Assembly (NCBI GenBank): GCA_000721375.1
Contig: JOGW01000002.1
Span: 496,001-560,000 of the forward strand
From: Streptomyces sp. NRRL B-3428
GTDB taxonomy: Bacteria > Actinomycetota > Actinomycetes > Streptomycetales > Streptomycetaceae
Length of the DNA: 64,000 nucleotides
Direction: 5' to 3'
Shown here: positions 35,144 to 44,818 of the stretch, one piece after another
How positions within the stretch are numbered: position 1 is the first letter of the stretch
Layout of the letters: the number at the start of each line of letters is the position of its first letter
Notes under the pieces: model-generated
Told to the model about the DNA's origin: nothing
Seen by the model: the letters and a program-made list of their open reading frames with translations, nothing else
Database searches by the model: none
Position numbers and translations under genes: made by a program

Positions 35144-38100
35144 TCAGTGGTCCAGGGCGTCCAGGAGACCGCTGTCCGAATCCACGTCCGTGCCCGGCTC
35201 CGCGGACTGCTCGGGGATGTCCTTGTCCCGCTTGGTGTCCTTCGCCGCCCGCTTCGCCGCCTTCTTCTTGGCCCGCCGTTCCTTGCGCAGCTCGAACATC
35301 GCGTACAGCGTCGGTACGAGCAGGAGCGTGAGGAGCGTCGAGCTGAGCAGGCCGCCGATCACCACGATGGCGAGCGGCTGGCCGATGAACCCACCCTCGC
35401 CCGTGACTCCCGCCGCCATCGGCAGCAGGGCGAAGATCGTGGCGAGCGCCGTCATCAGGATCGGGCGCAGACGGTGGCGGCCGCCCTCGATGACCGATTC
35501 GACCACGCCGAGGCCCTGGGCCCGGTACTGGTTGATCAGGTCGATCAGGACGATCGCGTTGGTCACGACGATGCCGATGAGCATCAGCATGCCGATCAGT
35601 GCCGGGACGCCCATCGGGGTGCCCGTGGCGATCAGCAGACCGATCGCGCCGGTGGCCGCGAACGGGATGGAGACCAGCAGGATCAGCGGCTGGGCAAGGG
35701 ACTTGAAGGTCGCGACCAGGAGCATGAAGACGATGGCGATCGCGGCGAGCATCGCAAGGCCCAGCGCCGCGAAGGCCTCGTCCTGGTCCTCGGAGACACC
35801 GCCGATGGCGACGGTGGCGCCTTCGGGAAGCTTCTTCTCCAGCTCGTTCAGCTTCGTCTGGAGCGATGCGCTCACCGCGCCCGTGTTGTCGCCGGTCGGC
35901 TTGGCCGTGATGGTGGCCGCGCGCGATCCGTCGATACGGGTCATCGAGACCGGTCCTTCGACGACCTCGACCGTGGCGATGTCGCCCAGTTTCACGCGGC
36001 CGAGGCTGAGGTTCTTCAGCTCCGCCACGGTCGTGGCCCGCTGGGCGGACTTCACGAGGACGTCACGCTCGGTGTCGTCCAGGATCGCCTTGGCGCTCGG
36101 GGTGCCGCGTACGGCCTGGGCGACGGCCTGGCCGAGCGTGGCGTCGCTGAAACCGGCCGCCGCGGCCTTGTCGCCCGCCTTCACCGAGATCCGCGGGACG
36201 GACTGGGCGAGGTCGCTCTGGACGTCGGTGACGTCGTCGAGCTTCGCGATCTCCGCCCGCACCTGCTCGGCGGCCTTTTCGAGGACCTCCGCGTCCGAGG
36301 CCTTCACGACCACGCTCAGGTCCTGGTTCGCGAAGCCGTCTCCGGCCGCGATCCGGGTGTCACCGATGCCGTCGAGGTCCTTGAGCTGCGCGTCGATCTT
36401 GTCGCGCGTCTCCTCGTAGGAGGCGTCGTCGGTCAAAGTGACCTGGTACGAGGCCTGGTTGGTGTCCGTGCCGCCGCCGAAGGCCGCGAGCCAGCCCGAG
36501 GAACCGACCGTGACCTGGTGGTCCTTGACCTCGTCGATGCCGTCGAGCACCCGCTCGATCTTCTTCGTGGCCTCGTCCGTGGCGGCGAGGCTGGCGCCCG
36601 GCTCCAGCTCCTGCTTGATGGAGAGGACCTTCTGCTCGCCCTGGTCGAAGAAGTTGGTCTTCAGCATCGGCGCGAGACCGAACGTGCCGACCAGGACCAC
36701 GATCGCGAGCACGACGCTGGTGAGACGGCGGCGGGTCGCGAAGCGCAGGACCGGGACGTAGATCCGCTGCAGGACGCTCCTGGCCTCCTTCTCCTCGGCG
36801 GCGCGGCGGGCCTCCTCGGGGTCCGTGGACGTGCCCTTGGGCGGGCGCAGGAACCAGAACGACAGGACCGGCACCACCGTCAGCGAGACGATCAGGGACG
36901 CGAGCAGCGCGGCGGTGACCGTCAGCGAGAACGAGCCGAACAGCTCGCCCACCATGCCACCGACCAGACCGATCGGCAGGAAGACGGCGACCGTGGTGAG
37001 CGTGGAGGAGGTGACGGCACCCGAGACCTCGCGTACCGCGTTGAGGATGGCGTCCTTGCGCTCCTCGCCGTACGTGAGATGACGCTTGATGTTCTCCAGG
37101 ACCACGATCGAGTCGTCCACGACCCGGCCGATCGCGATCGTGAGCGCGCCGAGCGTGAGCATGTTGAGCGAGAGATCGCGGGTCCACAGAACGATCAGCG
37201 CGAGCACGACCGAGAGCGGGATGGAGACCGCGGTCACCAGCGTGGAGCGCAGGGACGCGAGGAAGACCAGGATCACGATGACCGCGAAGGCGAGGCCGAG
37301 CGCGCCCTCGGTGGTCAGGCTGGAGATGGACTTCTCGACGGCCGGGCCCTGGTCGGAGACGACCGTCAGCTCGGCGCCGTCACCCAAGTCCTTGCGCAGG
37401 GAGGGCAGTTCGTCCTCGACGGCGTGGGAGATCGCGACCGCGGAGCCGTCCTGGTCCATGGTGATGACGATCGCGAGGCTCGGCTCGCCGTTCGTACGGG
37501 TCAGGGAGTCGGACTTGGCCTCGGTCTCCTCGACCTCGGCCACATCACCCAGACGTACGGGCCCCGGAGCCTTCTCGCCCGAGGCCGGGCCGGCCGGGTT
37601 CGCCGGTGCCGCGACCATCAGGTCCTCGATCTGCTCCAGTGAGGAGTAGCCGCCGCCCACCTGGACGGTGCGGTTCTTGCCGCCCTCGTCGAAGGAGCCG
37701 GCCGGCAGTGTGACGCCGCCCGCCTGCAGGGCCTGGACCAGCGCGGCCGAAGTCAGGCCCGCCTTGGCCAGCTTCGCGTCGTCGGGGGTGACGGAGACCT
37801 CGGTGTCGCGTACGCCGTCGATGGCCACCTGGGCCACCCCGTCGATGTCTTCGAGCACCGGCACGACCGAGCGGTCGAGCTCGTCGGCGAGCGCCTGCTG
37901 GTCCTTGCCCTCGGCGGACGCGGCGAGCACCACGGTCGGGATGTCGTCGGTGGAACCGGCGACGACCTGCGGGTCCACATCGTCGGGGAGCTGGGCGCGG
38001 GCGCGGTTCACGGCCTGCTGGACATCGGCGACCAGCTGCTTGGAGCCGTCGCCGTAGTCGAAGGAGGCCATCAGCAGGGCGTTGCCCTCGCTCGCGGTGG

Positions 38101-38347
38101 CCGTCACGGACTTGATGCCGTCGACGGCTTCGAGCGAGTCCTCGAGGGGTTCGACGACCTGCTTCTCGACCACGTCGGGCGAGGCGCCCTGGTACGGGGC
38201 GATCACCGAGACGATCGGCAGCTCGATGGACGGCAGCAGCTGCTGCTTCAACTGGGGGATGGCGATCGCGCCGAAGACCAGGGCGACGATCGACATCAGC
38301 CCGATCAGGGCCCGTTGGGCAAGGCTGAATCTCGACAGCCAGGACAT
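35144..38347 (-). CDS. RND (AcrB/HAE-1 type) efflux transporter
   Basis: 1067-residue proton-driven exporter of the HAE-1 class, in two related halves each with one plus five to six transmembrane segments and a large external loop. The start MSWLSRFSLAQRALIGLMS and helix 4 motif GRVVDDSIVVLENI, with the paired aspartates of the proton relay, identify the family; second-half helix 10 is GIVVTNAIVLIDLINQYR. In gram-positives such pumps work without an outer-membrane channel. The C-terminal 40 residues are Lys/Arg then acidic. It follows a histidine kinase and response regulator on the same strand, likely its controllers. Confidence 0.93.
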   Translation of the reverse strand: MSWLSRFSLAQRALIGLMSIVALVFGAIAIPQLKQQLLPSIELPIVSVIAPYQGASPDVVEKQVVEPLEDSLEAVDGIKSVTATASEGNALLMASFDYGDGSKQLVADVQQAVNRARAQLPDDVDPQVVAGSTDDIPTVVLAASAEGKDQQALADELDRSVVPVLEDIDGVAQVAIDGVRDTEVSVTPDDAKLAKAGLTSAALVQALQAGGVTLPAGSFDEGGKNRTVQVGGGYSSLEQIEDLMVAAPANPAGPASGEKAPGPVRLGDVAEVEETEAKSDSLTRTNGEPSLAIVITMDQDGSAVAISHAVEDELPSLRKDLGDGAELTVVSDQGPAVEKSISSLTTEGALGLAFAVIVILVFLASLRSTLVTAVSIPLSVVLALIVLWTRDLSLNMLTLGALTIAIGRVVDDSIVVLENIKRHLTYGEERKDAILNAVREVSGAVTSSTLTTVAVFLPIGLVGGMVGELFGSFSLTVTAALLASLIVSLTVVPVLSFWFLRPPKGTSTDPEEARRAAEEKEARSVLQRIYVPVLRFATRRRLTSVVLAIVVLVGTFGLAPMLKTNFFDQGEQKVLSIKQELEPGASLAATDEATKKIERVLDGIDEVKDHQVTVGSSGWLAAFGGGTDTNQASYQVTLTDDASYEETRDKIDAQLKDLDGIGDTRIAAGDGFANQDLSVVVKASDAEVLEKAAEQVRAEIAKLDDVTDVQSDLAQSVPRISVKAGDKAAAAGFSDATLGQAVAQAVRGTPSAKAILDDTERDVLVKSAQRATTVAELKNLSLGRVKLGDIATVEVVEGPVSMTRIDGSRAATITAKPTGDNTGAVSASLQTKLNELEKKLPEGATVAIGGVSEDQDEAFAALGLAMLAAIAIVFMLLVATFKSLAQPLILLVSIPFAATGAIGLLIATGTPMGVPALIGMLMLIGIVVTNAIVLIDLINQYRAQGLGVVESVIEGGRHRLRPILMTALATIFALLPMAAGVTGEGGFIGQPLAIVVIGGLLSSTLLTLLLVPTLYAMFELRKERRAKKKAAKRAAKDTKRDKDIPEQSAEPGTDVDSDSGLLDALDH

Positions 38348-38475
38348 GGGATGGGGACTTCCTTTGCTGGCGTATGCGGCAGGTGGGCGCACACGCGCAG
38401 GCGTGGCCCGGCTACACGATCAGCCATCGCGGAAGGGGATTCCTCGGCCCGGGGTTCTGTTTGTTGATCCTGCTC

Positions 38476-38493
38476 CTACTGCGGGTGCAGTAG
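38476..38493 (-). promoter_or_regulatory. Hairpin between regulator and exporter
   Basis: CTACTGC (38476-38482) pairs with GCAGTAG (38487-38493) around 4 bases, in the 202-base gap behind the response regulator gene. It may partly end the two-component transcript. Confidence 0.4.
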
Positions 38494-38549
38494 AGGCGCT
38501 CCGTCCTCGGAGGTAGCGCGCCCGGATCACCCTGGTTCGCCCGGCCGGT

Positions 38550-39239
38550 TCAGTCGACCTTTGGCCGGACAAGTCCCGACTCATAGGCAATGACCACGAG
38601 TTGGGCACGGTCGCGGGCGCCGAGCTTTGCCATCGCACGGTTCACATGGGTCTTCACGGTGAGCGGGCTGACGCTGAGGCGTTCGGCGATCTCGTCGTTG
38701 GAGAGCCCGCCCGCGACCTGGACGAGCACCTCGCGCTCACGGCTGGTGAGCTGCGCGAGGCGCTCGGCGTGCGCGCCGCCCTCGGAGCCGTCCGGGTCGG
38801 AACTGCCGCCCTGGGCGAGGAACTTGGCGATCAGGCCCTTGGTGGCCACGGGCGAGAGCAGCGCCTCGCCGCCCGCCGCTACCCGGATCGCGTTGAGCAG
38901 CTCCTCGGGCTCGGAGCCCTTGCCGAGGAAGCCGGAGGCACCGGCCCGCAGCGACTGCACCACGTACTCGTCGACCTCGAAGGTGGTGAGCATCACCACG
39001 TGCACGTGGCCGAGTCCGGGGTCCTCGGTGATCATCCGGGTGGCGGCGAGACCGTCCGTACCGGGCATCCGGATGTCCATCAGGACCACGTCGGCCCGCT
39101 CGGCGCGGGCGAGCGCCACGGCCTCGGCGCCGTCGGAGGCCTCGCCCACGACCTCCATATCGGGCTCGGAGTCGACGAGCACCTTGAACGCGCTGCGCAG
39201 CAGGGCCTGGTCGTCGGCGAGCAGGACACGGATGGTCAT
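38550..39239 (-). CDS. NarL/LuxR-family response regulator
   Basis: 229 residues: receiver domain (1-120) with acidic pair in LLADDQ, phospho-aspartate in VVLMDIRMPGTDGL and lysine in LGKGSEPEEL, then a LuxR-type helix-turn-helix (LTSREREVLVQVAGGLSNDEIAERLSVS and TVKTHVNRAM). The recognition helix is intact. It is 43 bases behind the sensor kinase gene and is followed by the RND exporter, which is the natural target. ATG at 39239. Confidence 0.94.
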   Translation of the reverse strand: MTIRVLLADDQALLRSAFKVLVDSEPDMEVVGEASDGAEAVALARAERADVVLMDIRMPGTDGLAATRMITEDPGLGHVHVVMLTTFEVDEYVVQSLRAGASGFLGKGSEPEELLNAIRVAAGGEALLSPVATKGLIAKFLAQGGSSDPDGSEGGAHAERLAQLTSREREVLVQVAGGLSNDEIAERLSVSPLTVKTHVNRAMAKLGARDRAQLVVIAYESGLVRPKVD

Positions 39240-39282
39240 GAGTTCTCCCCCGTACGGGATCTTGCGAGGCACATCGTGAGAC

Positions 39283-40539
39283 TCACAGGCACTTGCGGGA
39301 ACGCCCCCGCTCCTGGGCCTCGGCACTCAGAGGCAGGATCGCATGGACACGGAAGCCGCCTCCGTAGCGGGGGCCCGTGGTGCAGGAGCCGCCGAGCGCG
39401 GAGACACGCTCGCGCATACCGATGAGGCCGTGGCCGCCCTCGGGCCGGCCGTCCGGGTCGCTCGCGGCAGCTTTGTCCACTGCGGCGTCGCCCGAGCCCC
39501 CGTTGTCGAGCACGGTGATCTCCAGATTGCGGCTCACCCGCAACACGCTGAGCTCGGCCTTGGCGCCCGGGCCCGCGTGCTTCTGCGCGTTGGTGAGGGC
39601 CTCCTGGATGATCCGGTACGCGGCGAGGTCCACGGCGGCCGGCAGGCGCAGGCCCTCGTCGCTGTGCACCAGCTCCACGGGCAGGCCCGCGGCGCGGAAG
39701 GTGCCGAGCAGATCGTCGAGGCGGGCCAGACCGGGGGCCGGTTCGGTGGGCGCCTCCGGGTCGCCGGACTGGCGCAACAGCCCGACGGTGGCGCGCAGTT
39801 CGTTCAGCGCGGAGCGGCTGGCCTCGCGTACATGCGCGAGGGCTTCCTTGGCCTGGTCGGGGCGCTTGTCCATGACGTGCGAGGCGACTCCGGCCTGCAC
39901 GTTGACCAGGGCGATGTGGTGGGCGACCACGTCGTGCAGATCGCGGGCGATGCGCAGCCGCTCCTCGGCGACGCGGCGCAGGGCCTCCTGCTCGCGGGTG
40001 CGCTCGGCTCGTTCGGCGCGTTCCCTGATCGCGTCGACGAAGGCGCGGCGGCTGCGTACGGCGTCGCCCGCGGCGGCGGCCATGCCGGCCCAGGCGACGA
40101 CGCCGAGGTTCTCCTGGGCGTACCAGGGGAGCTTGCTCGTGAGCATCGCGACGGCCGTCATCACCGCCATGATCGGCAGGGCGAAGCGCCAGGTGGTGGG
40201 GCGGTCGGTCATGGACGCGACGGTGAACAGGGCGATGACCACCGCCATCATCACGGGGGCACGCTGCTCGCCGGTGGTGAGCTCAAGGAGCGTCGCGGCG
40301 ACCGTGACGATCAGGACGGCGACGGGGACGCGGCGCCGGAACACCAGGGCGCCCGCGCTGATCAGCATCAGGAAGACGCTGATCGCTTCGGGTGCGCGGC
40401 CGAAGTGCGGTCCGTTCAGGCCGTACGGCTCGACGAAGGACGCGGTGACCATGCAGGCGAGGACGGCGACGGCCAGGGTGGCGTCGAAGGCCAGGGGGTG
40501 GGCCGTCAGCCAGTCTCGGATGCGGGCGAGGGAGGTCAC
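39283..40539 (-). CDS. HisKA_3-type sensor histidine kinase
   Basis: 418 residues: about five to six transmembrane segments in the first 170, no large external sensor domain, then the dimerisation helix with phospho-histidine in RIARDLHDVVAHHIALV (about residue 200) and an ATPase domain with YRIIQEALTNAQKHA (N box), DNGGSG (G1) and GGHGLIGMRERV (G2). Such intramembrane sensors often detect membrane stress or antibiotics. GTG start at 40539 has no clear Shine-Dalgarno, so a leaderless message is possible. First gene of the kinase-regulator-exporter set. Confidence 0.93.
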   Translation of the reverse strand: MTSLARIRDWLTAHPLAFDATLAVAVLACMVTASFVEPYGLNGPHFGRAPEAISVFLMLISAGALVFRRRVPVAVLIVTVAATLLELTTGEQRAPVMMAVVIALFTVASMTDRPTTWRFALPIMAVMTAVAMLTSKLPWYAQENLGVVAWAGMAAAAGDAVRSRRAFVDAIRERAERAERTREQEALRRVAEERLRIARDLHDVVAHHIALVNVQAGVASHVMDKRPDQAKEALAHVREASRSALNELRATVGLLRQSGDPEAPTEPAPGLARLDDLLGTFRAAGLPVELVHSDEGLRLPAAVDLAAYRIIQEALTNAQKHAGPGAKAELSVLRVSRNLEITVLDNGGSGDAAVDKAAASDPDGRPEGGHGLIGMRERVSALGGSCTTGPRYGGGFRVHAILPLSAEAQERGRSRKCL

Positions 40540-40681
40540 TTCGGGAACGGTACCGGGTCTTTTCCTCCACGGGTGAGCCCGCTCCTCAACGGGTGAGCCC
40601 GCCGGGCTGCCCCACGGGGCTCCGCCCCGACACCCCGTGTGACGAGGCCCTCGTACGGGACAAGGCGGCGCACACGCACGA

Positions 40682-40719
40682 GTGCCCCGCACGCCAGTCG
40701 GACCGGCAGTGCGGGGCAC
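40682..40719 (-). terminator. Terminator of the psp operon
   Basis: GTGCCCCGCAC (40682-40692) pairs exactly with GTGCGGGGCAC (40709-40719), 30 bases after the stop at 40749. Confidence 0.83.
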
Positions 40720-40748
40720 CCGTTGCAGTGCCTGGAGTGGGTCGAACC

Positions 40749-41027
40749 CTAGCCGGGGATCAGACCGTCATCGCTGAGCATGTCGCGGACCTCGTCGAGG
40801 GTGGCGTCCGGCGGAGGCAGGATCAGCTCCGACGGTTCGAGGGCGTCGTCCGGGAGTGGATCGCCCAGTTCGCGCACCTTGTCGAGGAGGGCGTGGAGGG
40901 TACGCCGAAAGCCTGGGCCGTCGCCGTTCTCCATCTCCTCGAGCAGCTCGTCGTCCAGCTTGTTCAGCTCGGTGAAGTGGCTGTCGGCCAGCTTCACCTG
41001 CCCCTCCCCCATGATCCGTACGATCAT
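40749..41027 (-). CDS. PspA-associated protein, PspAA type
   Basis: 92-residue acidic protein (MIVRIMGEGQVKLADSHF...) of the family found next to pspA in actinobacteria. It has a small beta domain at the N-terminus and an acidic, Pro-rich C-terminal helix region. It probably binds PspA and tunes its effector assembly. It lies 33 bases after pspA on the same strand and shares its terminator. Confidence 0.85.
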   Translation of the reverse strand: MIVRIMGEGQVKLADSHFTELNKLDDELLEEMENGDGPGFRRTLHALLDKVRELGDPLPDDALEPSELILPPPDATLDEVRDMLSDDGLIPG

Positions 41028-41060
41028 GTCGATCTCCTTCTGATGAGGGCGCGGGGCCGC

Positions 41061-41858
41061 CTACTGCTTGTCGAAGCGGGGGGTGTCCTTCGGCTGCTGC
41101 GCCTGCGTCGGAGCGCCGGTGCCGCCCTCGATGGCCTGCTGCTGCGCGCTGCTGCCGCCGGCCAGCTCGGCCTTCATCCGGGCCAGTTCGAGCTCCACGT
41201 CCGTGCCGCCGGAGAGCCGGTCGAGCTCGGACTGGATGTCGTCGCGGGCCAGACCGGACGCGTCGTCCAGGGCGCCCGATGCGAGCAGCTCGTCGATCGC
41301 GCCGGCGCGGGCCTGCAGCTGCGCCGTCTTGTCCTCGGCGCGCTGGATCGCATTGCCGACGTCGCTCATCTCCTCGGAGATGCCCGAGAAGGACTCCGCG
41401 ATCCGGGTCTGCGCCTGGGCCGCGGTGTAGGTGGCCTTGATCGTCTCCTTCTTCGTACGGAAGGCGTCGACCTTGGCCTGCAGCCGCTGGGCGGCGAGCG
41501 TGAGCTTCTCCTCCTCGCCCTGCAGCGTCTGGTGCTGTGTCTCCAGGTCCGTGACCTGCTGCTGCAGCGCGGCCCGGCGCGACAGTGCCTCGCGCGCCAG
41601 GTCCTCACGGCCGAGCGCGAGCGCCTTGCGGCCCTGGTCCTCCAGCTTGGAGGACTGGTTCTGCAGCTGGTTGAGCTGCAGTTCGAGGCGCTTGCGGCTG
41701 GTCGCCACGTCGGCGACGCCGCGGCGCACCTTCTGCAGCAGCTCAAGCTGCTTCTGATACGAGTAATCGAGGGTCTCGCGCGGGTCCTCGGCCCGGTCCA
41801 GGGCCTTGTTCGCCTTCGCGCGGAAGATCATCCCCATACGCTTCATGACACCGCTCAT
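41061..41858 (-). CDS. pspA: PspA/IM30/Vipp1-family membrane-stress protein
   Basis: 265-residue, almost wholly helical protein that oligomerises on the inner membrane and protects it under stress. N-terminal amphipathic helix (MKRMGMIFRAKANKALDRAEDP) binds membrane, followed by the long coiled coil (about 40-210). The last 35 residues are Gln/Pro/Gly-rich and poorly ordered. ATG at 41858. Two-gene operon with the PspAA-like protein. A kinase-regulator pair lies just downstream but is separated by a terminator. Confidence 0.93.
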   Translation of the reverse strand: MSGVMKRMGMIFRAKANKALDRAEDPRETLDYSYQKQLELLQKVRRGVADVATSRKRLELQLNQLQNQSSKLEDQGRKALALGREDLAREALSRRAALQQQVTDLETQHQTLQGEEEKLTLAAQRLQAKVDAFRTKKETIKATYTAAQAQTRIAESFSGISEEMSDVGNAIQRAEDKTAQLQARAGAIDELLASGALDDASGLARDDIQSELDRLSGGTDVELELARMKAELAGGSSAQQQAIEGGTGAPTQAQQPKDTPRFDKQ

Positions 41859-42187
41859 GGGCTTCGCGCGCCCCCTTCTAGACTGATCCAGCCGACTGTC
41901 CGCTCCAGCACTGCGACAGAACCCAGCGTACGGGCCCTGCCTCCATTACCGCACTGTTCGTGTGCGGATGCGCTCCTCCCCAAGGACGAAGTACGACCTC
42001 GCCCGCTCCGGCGTAGGGAGTAGGTGGTTCTCAGGGAAGCGCGAGGGCCCTTCCACGGAACCGCTGAGCCACCCCCGGTCGACCGCGAACGGTTCGACCC
42101 TTACGTCCCTGTACTGACGCCTGGCGTTGTCGGATCGTTCCCCGGCGGGCTGTGGTCCATGCTCCGGACCCCGTACCCTTGGGTTTC
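41859..42187. other. Divergent intergenic region without a gene
   Basis: 329 bases between pspA and the DUF3043 gene. It must hold the pspA promoter on the minus strand and that of the DUF3043 gene on the plus strand. No hairpin longer than 6 bp, repeat or convincing small gene was seen. Confidence 0.6.
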
Positions 42188-42781
42188 GTGTTCGGTAGCC
42201 GCTCAAAGAACGAGAAGACCCCCGCCGAAAAGGCGCCGGTCGACTCCCAGACGCCCCGCGACCCTCAGGCACCCAAGGGCCGCCCCACTCCCAAGCGCAG
42301 CGAGGCACAGACGCAGCGCCGCAGCGTGGCCAATACGCCCATGACCCGCAAAGACGCGGCGAAGCGCACGCGCGACGCCCGCCGTGCGGACATGGCCAAG
42401 CAGCGCGAGGCCCTGGCCAGCGGGGACGAGCGTTATCTGCCCGCCCGCGACAAGGGCCCGGTGCGCAGGTTCGCCCGTGACTTCGTCGACTCGCGCTTCT
42501 GCATCGCCGAGTACTTCCTGCCGATGGCAGTGATCATCCTCGTGCTCAGCATGCTGCGGAACACGGGTCTGCAGAACATCGCGCTGCTGCTGTGGCTCGG
42601 TGTGATCGTGCTGATCATCGTCGACTCGATCGGCATCGGCATCCGTCTGAAGAAGCAGCTCCGTGAGCGCTTCCCGGACGAGCCGAAGCGCGGCGCCGTC
42701 GCCTACGCCCTGATGCGCACCCTCCAGATGCGTCGCCTGCGCCTGCCCAAGCCGCAGGTCAAGCGCGGAGAGCGGCCCTGA
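42188..42781 (+). CDS. DUF3043-type membrane protein
   Basis: 197 residues: a highly charged Lys/Arg-rich cytoplasmic N-terminus (about 1-95) and two adjacent transmembrane segments (about 105-125 and 128-150), then a basic tail ending RLPKPQVKRGERP. This order is typical of the actinobacterial DUF3043 family, of unknown function. The GTG at 42188 is chosen since sequence resembling the family begins there. The next gene may start inside its stop codon. Confidence 0.82.
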   Translation: MFGSRSKNEKTPAEKAPVDSQTPRDPQAPKGRPTPKRSEAQTQRRSVANTPMTRKDAAKRTRDARRADMAKQREALASGDERYLPARDKGPVRRFARDFVDSRFCIAEYFLPMAVIILVLSMLRNTGLQNIALLLWLGVIVLIIVDSIGIGIRLKKQLRERFPDEPKRGAVAYALMRTLQMRRLRLPKPQVKRGERP

Positions 42782-42825
42782 CCGGGGAGTCGTTCACGGG
42801 GGGCGCCGAAAAGTGGCTCGAGCTC

Positions 42826-43569
42826 ATGGGCGGACTGCGTAACGCGGTCCGCCAGGAGCTCGTGGCCCGTCAGCTCGACGAGCAGATAGCCCAGCGCTTC
42901 GCCGTGGGCCGACGACTCAAGGTGCTCGACGTCGGCATGGGCCAGGGCACCCAAGCCCTGCGCCTTGCCCGCGCCGGCCATCAGGTGACCGGACTCGAAT
43001 CCGATCCGGCGATGCTGGTCGCGGCCCGTACGGCGCTCGACGAGGAGCCGGCCGGGATCCGCGAGCGGGTCAGGCTGATCCAGGGCGACGGCCGGGACAC
43101 CGGGGTGCACTTCCTGCCCGGCGCCTTCGACGTGGTCCTCTGCCACGGGGTCCTGATGTACGTCGAGGAGCCCGACGCCATGCTCGCCGGTCTCGCGCGC
43201 ATGCTCGCGCCCGGCGGGCTGCTCTCCCTTCTCGTACGGAACGCCGACGCGCTCGCCATGCGGCCCGGCCTCGCGGGCCGGTGGGACACCGCGCTCGCGG
43301 CCTTCGACTCCCCCGTGTACGAGAACCGGCTCGGTCTGACCGTACGGGCGGACCGTCTGTCCACCCTGACGTCCTCGCTCGCCGGGATCGGTGCGCCGCT
43401 GCACGCCTGGTACGGGGTGCGGGTCTTCACGGACCAGGCGGCGGACGACTCGCGGCCGCCGTCCGGTGACGAGCTCGACCGGCTGCTGCTCGCGGAGGAG
43501 CGGGCCGGGCGGACCGATCCGTACCGGCAGGTCGCGTCGCTGATGCACCTGTGCGGGGTCCGGGGCTGA
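42826..43569 (+). CDS. Class I SAM-dependent methyltransferase
   Basis: Rossmann-fold methyltransferase of 247 or more residues. Motif I is VLDVGMGQGTQALRLARAG and motif II acidic GLESDP, then GDGRD and DVVLCHGVLMYVEEP, as in small-molecule or tRNA (cmoM-like) methyltransferases. The ATG lacks a Shine-Dalgarno. The same frame is open for 16 more codons back to a CTG at 42778 that overlaps the DUF3043 stop, and this stretch (TGESFTGGAEKWLEL) reads like real protein, so the true start is probably there. Substrate unknown. Confidence 0.85.
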   Translation: MGGLRNAVRQELVARQLDEQIAQRFAVGRRLKVLDVGMGQGTQALRLARAGHQVTGLESDPAMLVAARTALDEEPAGIRERVRLIQGDGRDTGVHFLPGAFDVVLCHGVLMYVEEPDAMLAGLARMLAPGGLLSLLVRNADALAMRPGLAGRWDTALAAFDSPVYENRLGLTVRADRLSTLTSSLAGIGAPLHAWYGVRVFTDQAADDSRPPSGDELDRLLLAEERAGRTDPYRQVASLMHLCGVRG

Positions 43570-43677
43570 GAGAGCCCGTCGGCGTCCTGGGCCCCGAGAT
43601 ACCCGTCACGGCTCACAGCCACCTGATCGGACCCGCACAAGAGGCCGAACGAGTGGCTCGATGCCGACAATCCGGAC

Positions 43678-44769
43678 ATGAACCGAACTCGTACCTCCCG
43701 TTCGTCCCGTTCACTCACCCGGATATCCCTCCCCCTCACCGCCGCACTCGGCGCGGCCGCGCTCCTCGCCGGCTGCTCGGGTTCGGGGTCGGACTCGGCG
43801 GAGGCCGAGTCGACCACGCAGGCCGCCGCGGTCGCCCGCAAGGACGGGTCCGACCTGCAGGAGGACTACATGAAGGTGATCAAGGACGTCCTGCCGTCCG
43901 TCGTGCAGATCACCGCGGGTGACAGCCTCGGGTCCGGAGTCGTGTACGACGACAAGGGCCATATCGTCACCAACGCCCATGTCGTCGGCGACACCAAGAC
44001 CTTCAAGGTCACCGTCGCGACCGGCGGCCGGGAGCTCGCCGCCAAGCTGGTCTCCAGCTATCCCGACCAGGACCTCGCGGTGATCCAGCTGGAGAACCCG
44101 CCGAGCGGCCTGAAGGCCGCGAAGCTCGGGGACACCTCGAAGGTCGAGGTCGGCCAGATCGTCCTGGCGATGGGCTCGCCACTGGGTCTGTCGTCCAGCG
44201 TGACGCAGGGCATCGTGTCGGCCACCGGCCGCACGGTCAGCGAACCGCGTACCGGCGGCAGCCCGGGCGCGACAATCGGCAACATGGTGCAGACCTCGGC
44301 GGCGATCAATCCCGGCAACAGCGGTGGCGCCCTGGTGAACCTCGACGGCGAGGTCATCGGTATCCCGACCCTCGCGGCCACCGACCCGGAGATGGGCGAC
44401 AGCGCGGCGCCGGGCATCGGGTTCGCGATCCCGGCCTCGATGGTGCAGACGGTCGCGGGGCAGATCGTGAAGGACGGCGAGGTCACCGACTCCGGGCGGG
44501 CCGCGCTCGACATCTCGGGCCGTACGGTCCTCGGCGACGACTACAAGCCGGCGGGTGTCGCGGTGGTCGAGCTCGAGTCGGGTGGCGCCGCGGCGGACTC
44601 GGGCCTGGAGACGGGCGATGTGATCACGCGCTTCGGCGACACGGACATCACCACGATCACCACGCTGTCGGAGGCCCTCGCGGCCAAGAAGCCGGGTGAC
44701 AAGGTCTCGGTGGCGTACGACCGGGACGGCTCGCGCAAGACGGCCGAGGTCACGCTCGGCGAGATGTAG
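43678..44769 (+). CDS. HtrA/DegP-like S1C serine protease lipoprotein
   Basis: 363 residues: signal peptide with lipobox LLAGC (about residue 33), trypsin-like domain (about 75-260) with catalytic His in TNAHVVG, Asp in DQDLAVI and Ser in NPGNSGGALV, then one PDZ domain (about 270-360) with GVAVVELESGGAA. It should degrade or refold misfolded proteins outside the membrane. Its place near pspA fits a cell-envelope stress set, although no shared operon is seen. ATG at 43678; terminator follows the stop. Confidence 0.93.
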   Translation: MNRTRTSRSSRSLTRISLPLTAALGAAALLAGCSGSGSDSAEAESTTQAAAVARKDGSDLQEDYMKVIKDVLPSVVQITAGDSLGSGVVYDDKGHIVTNAHVVGDTKTFKVTVATGGRELAAKLVSSYPDQDLAVIQLENPPSGLKAAKLGDTSKVEVGQIVLAMGSPLGLSSSVTQGIVSATGRTVSEPRTGGSPGATIGNMVQTSAAINPGNSGGALVNLDGEVIGIPTLAATDPEMGDSAAPGIGFAIPASMVQTVAGQIVKDGEVTDSGRAALDISGRTVLGDDYKPAGVAVVELESGGAAADSGLETGDVITRFGDTDITTITTLSEALAAKKPGDKVSVAYDRDGSRKTAEVTLGEM

Positions 44770-44779
44770 CGGATACGGG

Positions 44780-44810
44780 TGCGGGGGCCTCCGAGGAGGA
44801 GGCCCCCGCA
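44780..44810. terminator. Bidirectional terminator, 13-bp stem
   Basis: TGCGGGGGCCTCC (44780-44792) pairs exactly with GGAGGCCCCCGCA (44798-44810) between convergent genes ending 44769 and 44819. Confidence 0.85.
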
Positions 44811-44818
44811 CGCGCCGC

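Noticed and set aside
35036..37642. 868-codon plus-strand frame opposite the RND exporter
   Set aside because: No signature motif and biased composition; the minus strand encodes a full RND transporter.
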